Source of the DNA: Arcobacter defluvii
Lineage (GTDB): Bacteria > Campylobacterota > Campylobacteria > Campylobacterales > Arcobacteraceae
Assembly (NCBI RefSeq): GCF_013201725.1
Contig: NZ_CP053835.1
Coordinates: 1,550,001 to 1,614,000, forward strand
Direction: 5' to 3'
Length of the DNA stretch: 64,000 nucleotides
Positions 62,888 to 64,000 of the stretch are shown one piece after another (the first letter of the stretch is position 1; each line of letters begins with the position of its first letter). The translations under genes and the position numbers were made by a program. The notes below the pieces were generated by a model. That model was not told the origin of the DNA. It was given only the letters and a program-made list of their open reading frames with translations, and did not search any database.

Positions 62888-64000
62888 CTTCCAAATTGAC
62901 ATCTGTGAAATTGTATGTTGATATTTTCTATTTGTCTCTTTTATTACAAAAGGAACATCTAAAGTATCAAGTAATTCAAACTCTAAAGATAAGTTTTCTC
63001 TTAAAGTTTCAAATGTAGTTACTTCTTTATTATCTTTTATAAATCCACCTAACCAATTCTCTTTTGGTGTATAATCTTCAAGCCAAGTATAAGGACTCAA
63101 AAGAACAAGTAACCCATCTTTATTTACCCGTGATGGAATATCATCTAAAAATCTTTGAGGATAATATAATCTATCTATTAAATTTGAACAAAATACTAAA
63201 TCATAGCCTGTATAAATATCCTTTAAATTACAAGCATCACCTTGCATAAAAGTTACTTTATTTTTAATATTTTCTAAATTTAACTCTTTTAAAGAGATAG
63301 ATTTTTCTTCAAATAATTCACCCTCTTTTTTAATTTTATAAATCAAAGAATCATAAAGTTTTAGTTTAACACCGACATTTATAAAGTTTGCACTAAAATC
63401 AATCCCTAATACTTCATCATAAAGTTTTGCTAGCTCAAAAGAAGCTCGCCCTACTGAACAACCTAAATCAAGTGCTTTAGATGTTTTTAAACCATTTACA
63501 TACGGTTTTAATAATTCAACAGAATTTACACAAAAGTTTTTAACTCCAAAATTTCCATCAGCATAATGAAATTCACAATATTGAGAAATTAATTCATCTG
63601 TTTCATAAACATTATTATTCAGTTTTGTTCTATATTCATTAGAAGATTTTACATATCTAAATCCAGCATGCTGAAAAAAGTGTTTTCTAAAAGCATATCT
63701 TGCTTCTTTTAATGTTTCATTTCCTAAACTTATAAATGAACCACCTTTCATTAAAGCATGTCTATCATCAAAAGTTGGAGTTGTAAAATCGTCATAAATA
63801 GGATGTGTGATAAAATCATCAAAAGGATAAGTTGGAGTTAAACTCCATTGCCAAACATTACCAACAACATCATAAAACTCATCAAATTTATATTTATCAA
63901 CTCTACTTTGATTAAACTGTTTAAGTCCAATATTTGCATCTTTATTCTGAGCATCTACAAAATCATAAAGTCTATAATATTCATCTTCACTTGGAAGTCT
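62879..64000 (-). CDS. ovoA: 5-histidylcysteine sulfoxide synthase/methyltransferase OvoA, C-terminal part (cut by window end)
   Basis: The frame stays open to the last base, so the ATG at 63751 is internal. Visible part: the end of the FGE/sulfatase-modifying-like domain (RLPSEDEYYRL, VVGNVWQWSLTPTYPFDDF, FDDRHALMKGGSF, ARYAFRKHFFQHAGFRYV), then a SAM methyltransferase domain (KALDLGCSVGRASFELAKLYDEVLGIDFS). This two-part layout is that of OvoA, which joins cysteine to histidine and methylates the product on the way to ovothiol A, an antioxidant thiol-histidine. The N-terminal DinB-like part lies outside the window. Confidence 0.87.
   Translation of the reverse strand, partial: RLPSEDEYYRLYDFVDAQNKDANIGLKQFNQSRVDKYKFDEFYDVVGNVWQWSLTPTYPFDDFITHPIYDDFTTPTFDDRHALMKGGSFISLGNETLKEARYAFRKHFFQHAGFRYVKSSNEYRTKLNNNVYETDELISQYCEFHYADGNFGVKNFCVNSVELLKPYVNGLKTSKALDLGCSVGRASFELAKLYDEVLGIDFSANFINVGVKLKLYDSLIYKIKKEGELFEEKSISLKELNLENIKNKVTFMQGDACNLKDIYTGYDLVFCSNLIDRLYYPQRFLDDIPSRVNKDGLLVLLSPYTWLEDYTPKENWLGGFIKDNKEVTTFETLRENLSLEFELLDTLDVPFVIKETNRKYQHTISQMSIWKKK

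Overview
The window is chromosomal DNA of a very AT-rich member of the Campylobacterota, most likely Arcobacter/Aliarcobacter or a close relative. Evidence: the lysC-hobA-holB-folP gene order (HobA is a DnaA partner known from this phylum), menaquinone synthesis by the futalosine route (mqnC), a RibBA with a decayed cyclohydrolase half beside a separate RibA, PAS-histidine kinases with an HQWRQPL H-box, and A/T-ending codons throughout. Most of the window is ordinary housekeeping sequence with tightly packed operons whose genes overlap or abut.

Layout. 1-2829: lysC (3' part), hobA, holB, folP; tyrA converges on them. 3781-10010: bamA, mqnC, an M16-like protein, gltX, yggT. 10020-14240: lytic transglycosylase, lipoprotein, small membrane protein, mobB, fbp. 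14255-17211: metG and an orphan Mur-ligase-like N-domain protein. 17216-18080: a LexA/CI-type repressor divergent from a 31-residue basic ORF. 18202-23211: oadG-oadA-oadB (biotin-dependent, Na+-coupled decarboxylase) followed by pckA, together an oxaloacetate/PEP node. 23295-24834: hypothetical gene and ribBA. 24909-39572: a tRNA region (Gln, fMet, Met-CAT, Thr) broken up by two integrated elements. 39824-48102: flavin monooxygenase, glyS, a 4-heme cytochrome, rsmG, ribA, hemB, a two-component system. 48079-51014: anaerobic ribonucleotide reductase (nrdG, nrdD) with the glycyl-radical segment in its own small ORF. 51226-58062: argF, hemN, lpxK, aminotransferase, nadE, two BFD-like proteins, DnaJ protein. 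58153-64000: tatB, tatC, queA, exonuclease, comEC, hypothetical, and the 3' part of ovoA.

The accessory part is two independent elements in two tRNA genes that both carry a CAT anticodon. Element 1 (about 25123-30883, 5.8 kb) sits in tRNA-fMet and carries a tyrosine integrase, CI-like regulator with operators, an outer-membrane barrel, a zinc-ribbon membrane protein, an HUH replication initiator, a small putative ssDNA-binding protein and an FtsK/HerA-type ATPase. Element 2 (about 31593-39477, 7.9 kb) sits in tRNA-Met and carries another integrase, a three-gene operon led by a PD-(D/E)XK nuclease-like protein with a strong promoter, three small unknown genes, a MobV-like relaxase with a helper gene, and two highly structured noncoding segments. 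In each element the two att copies differ by a compensatory base-pair change in the T stem, and each has tandem 10-bp repeats just inside both ends that look like integrase arm sites.

The most notable observations are the split NrdD, the replication/transfer module of element 1, the nuclease operon of element 2, and the folded noncoding region at 36573-36673. No rRNA, CRISPR array or insertion sequence was seen. All functional calls rest on recognition of motifs by eye; no database search was run.
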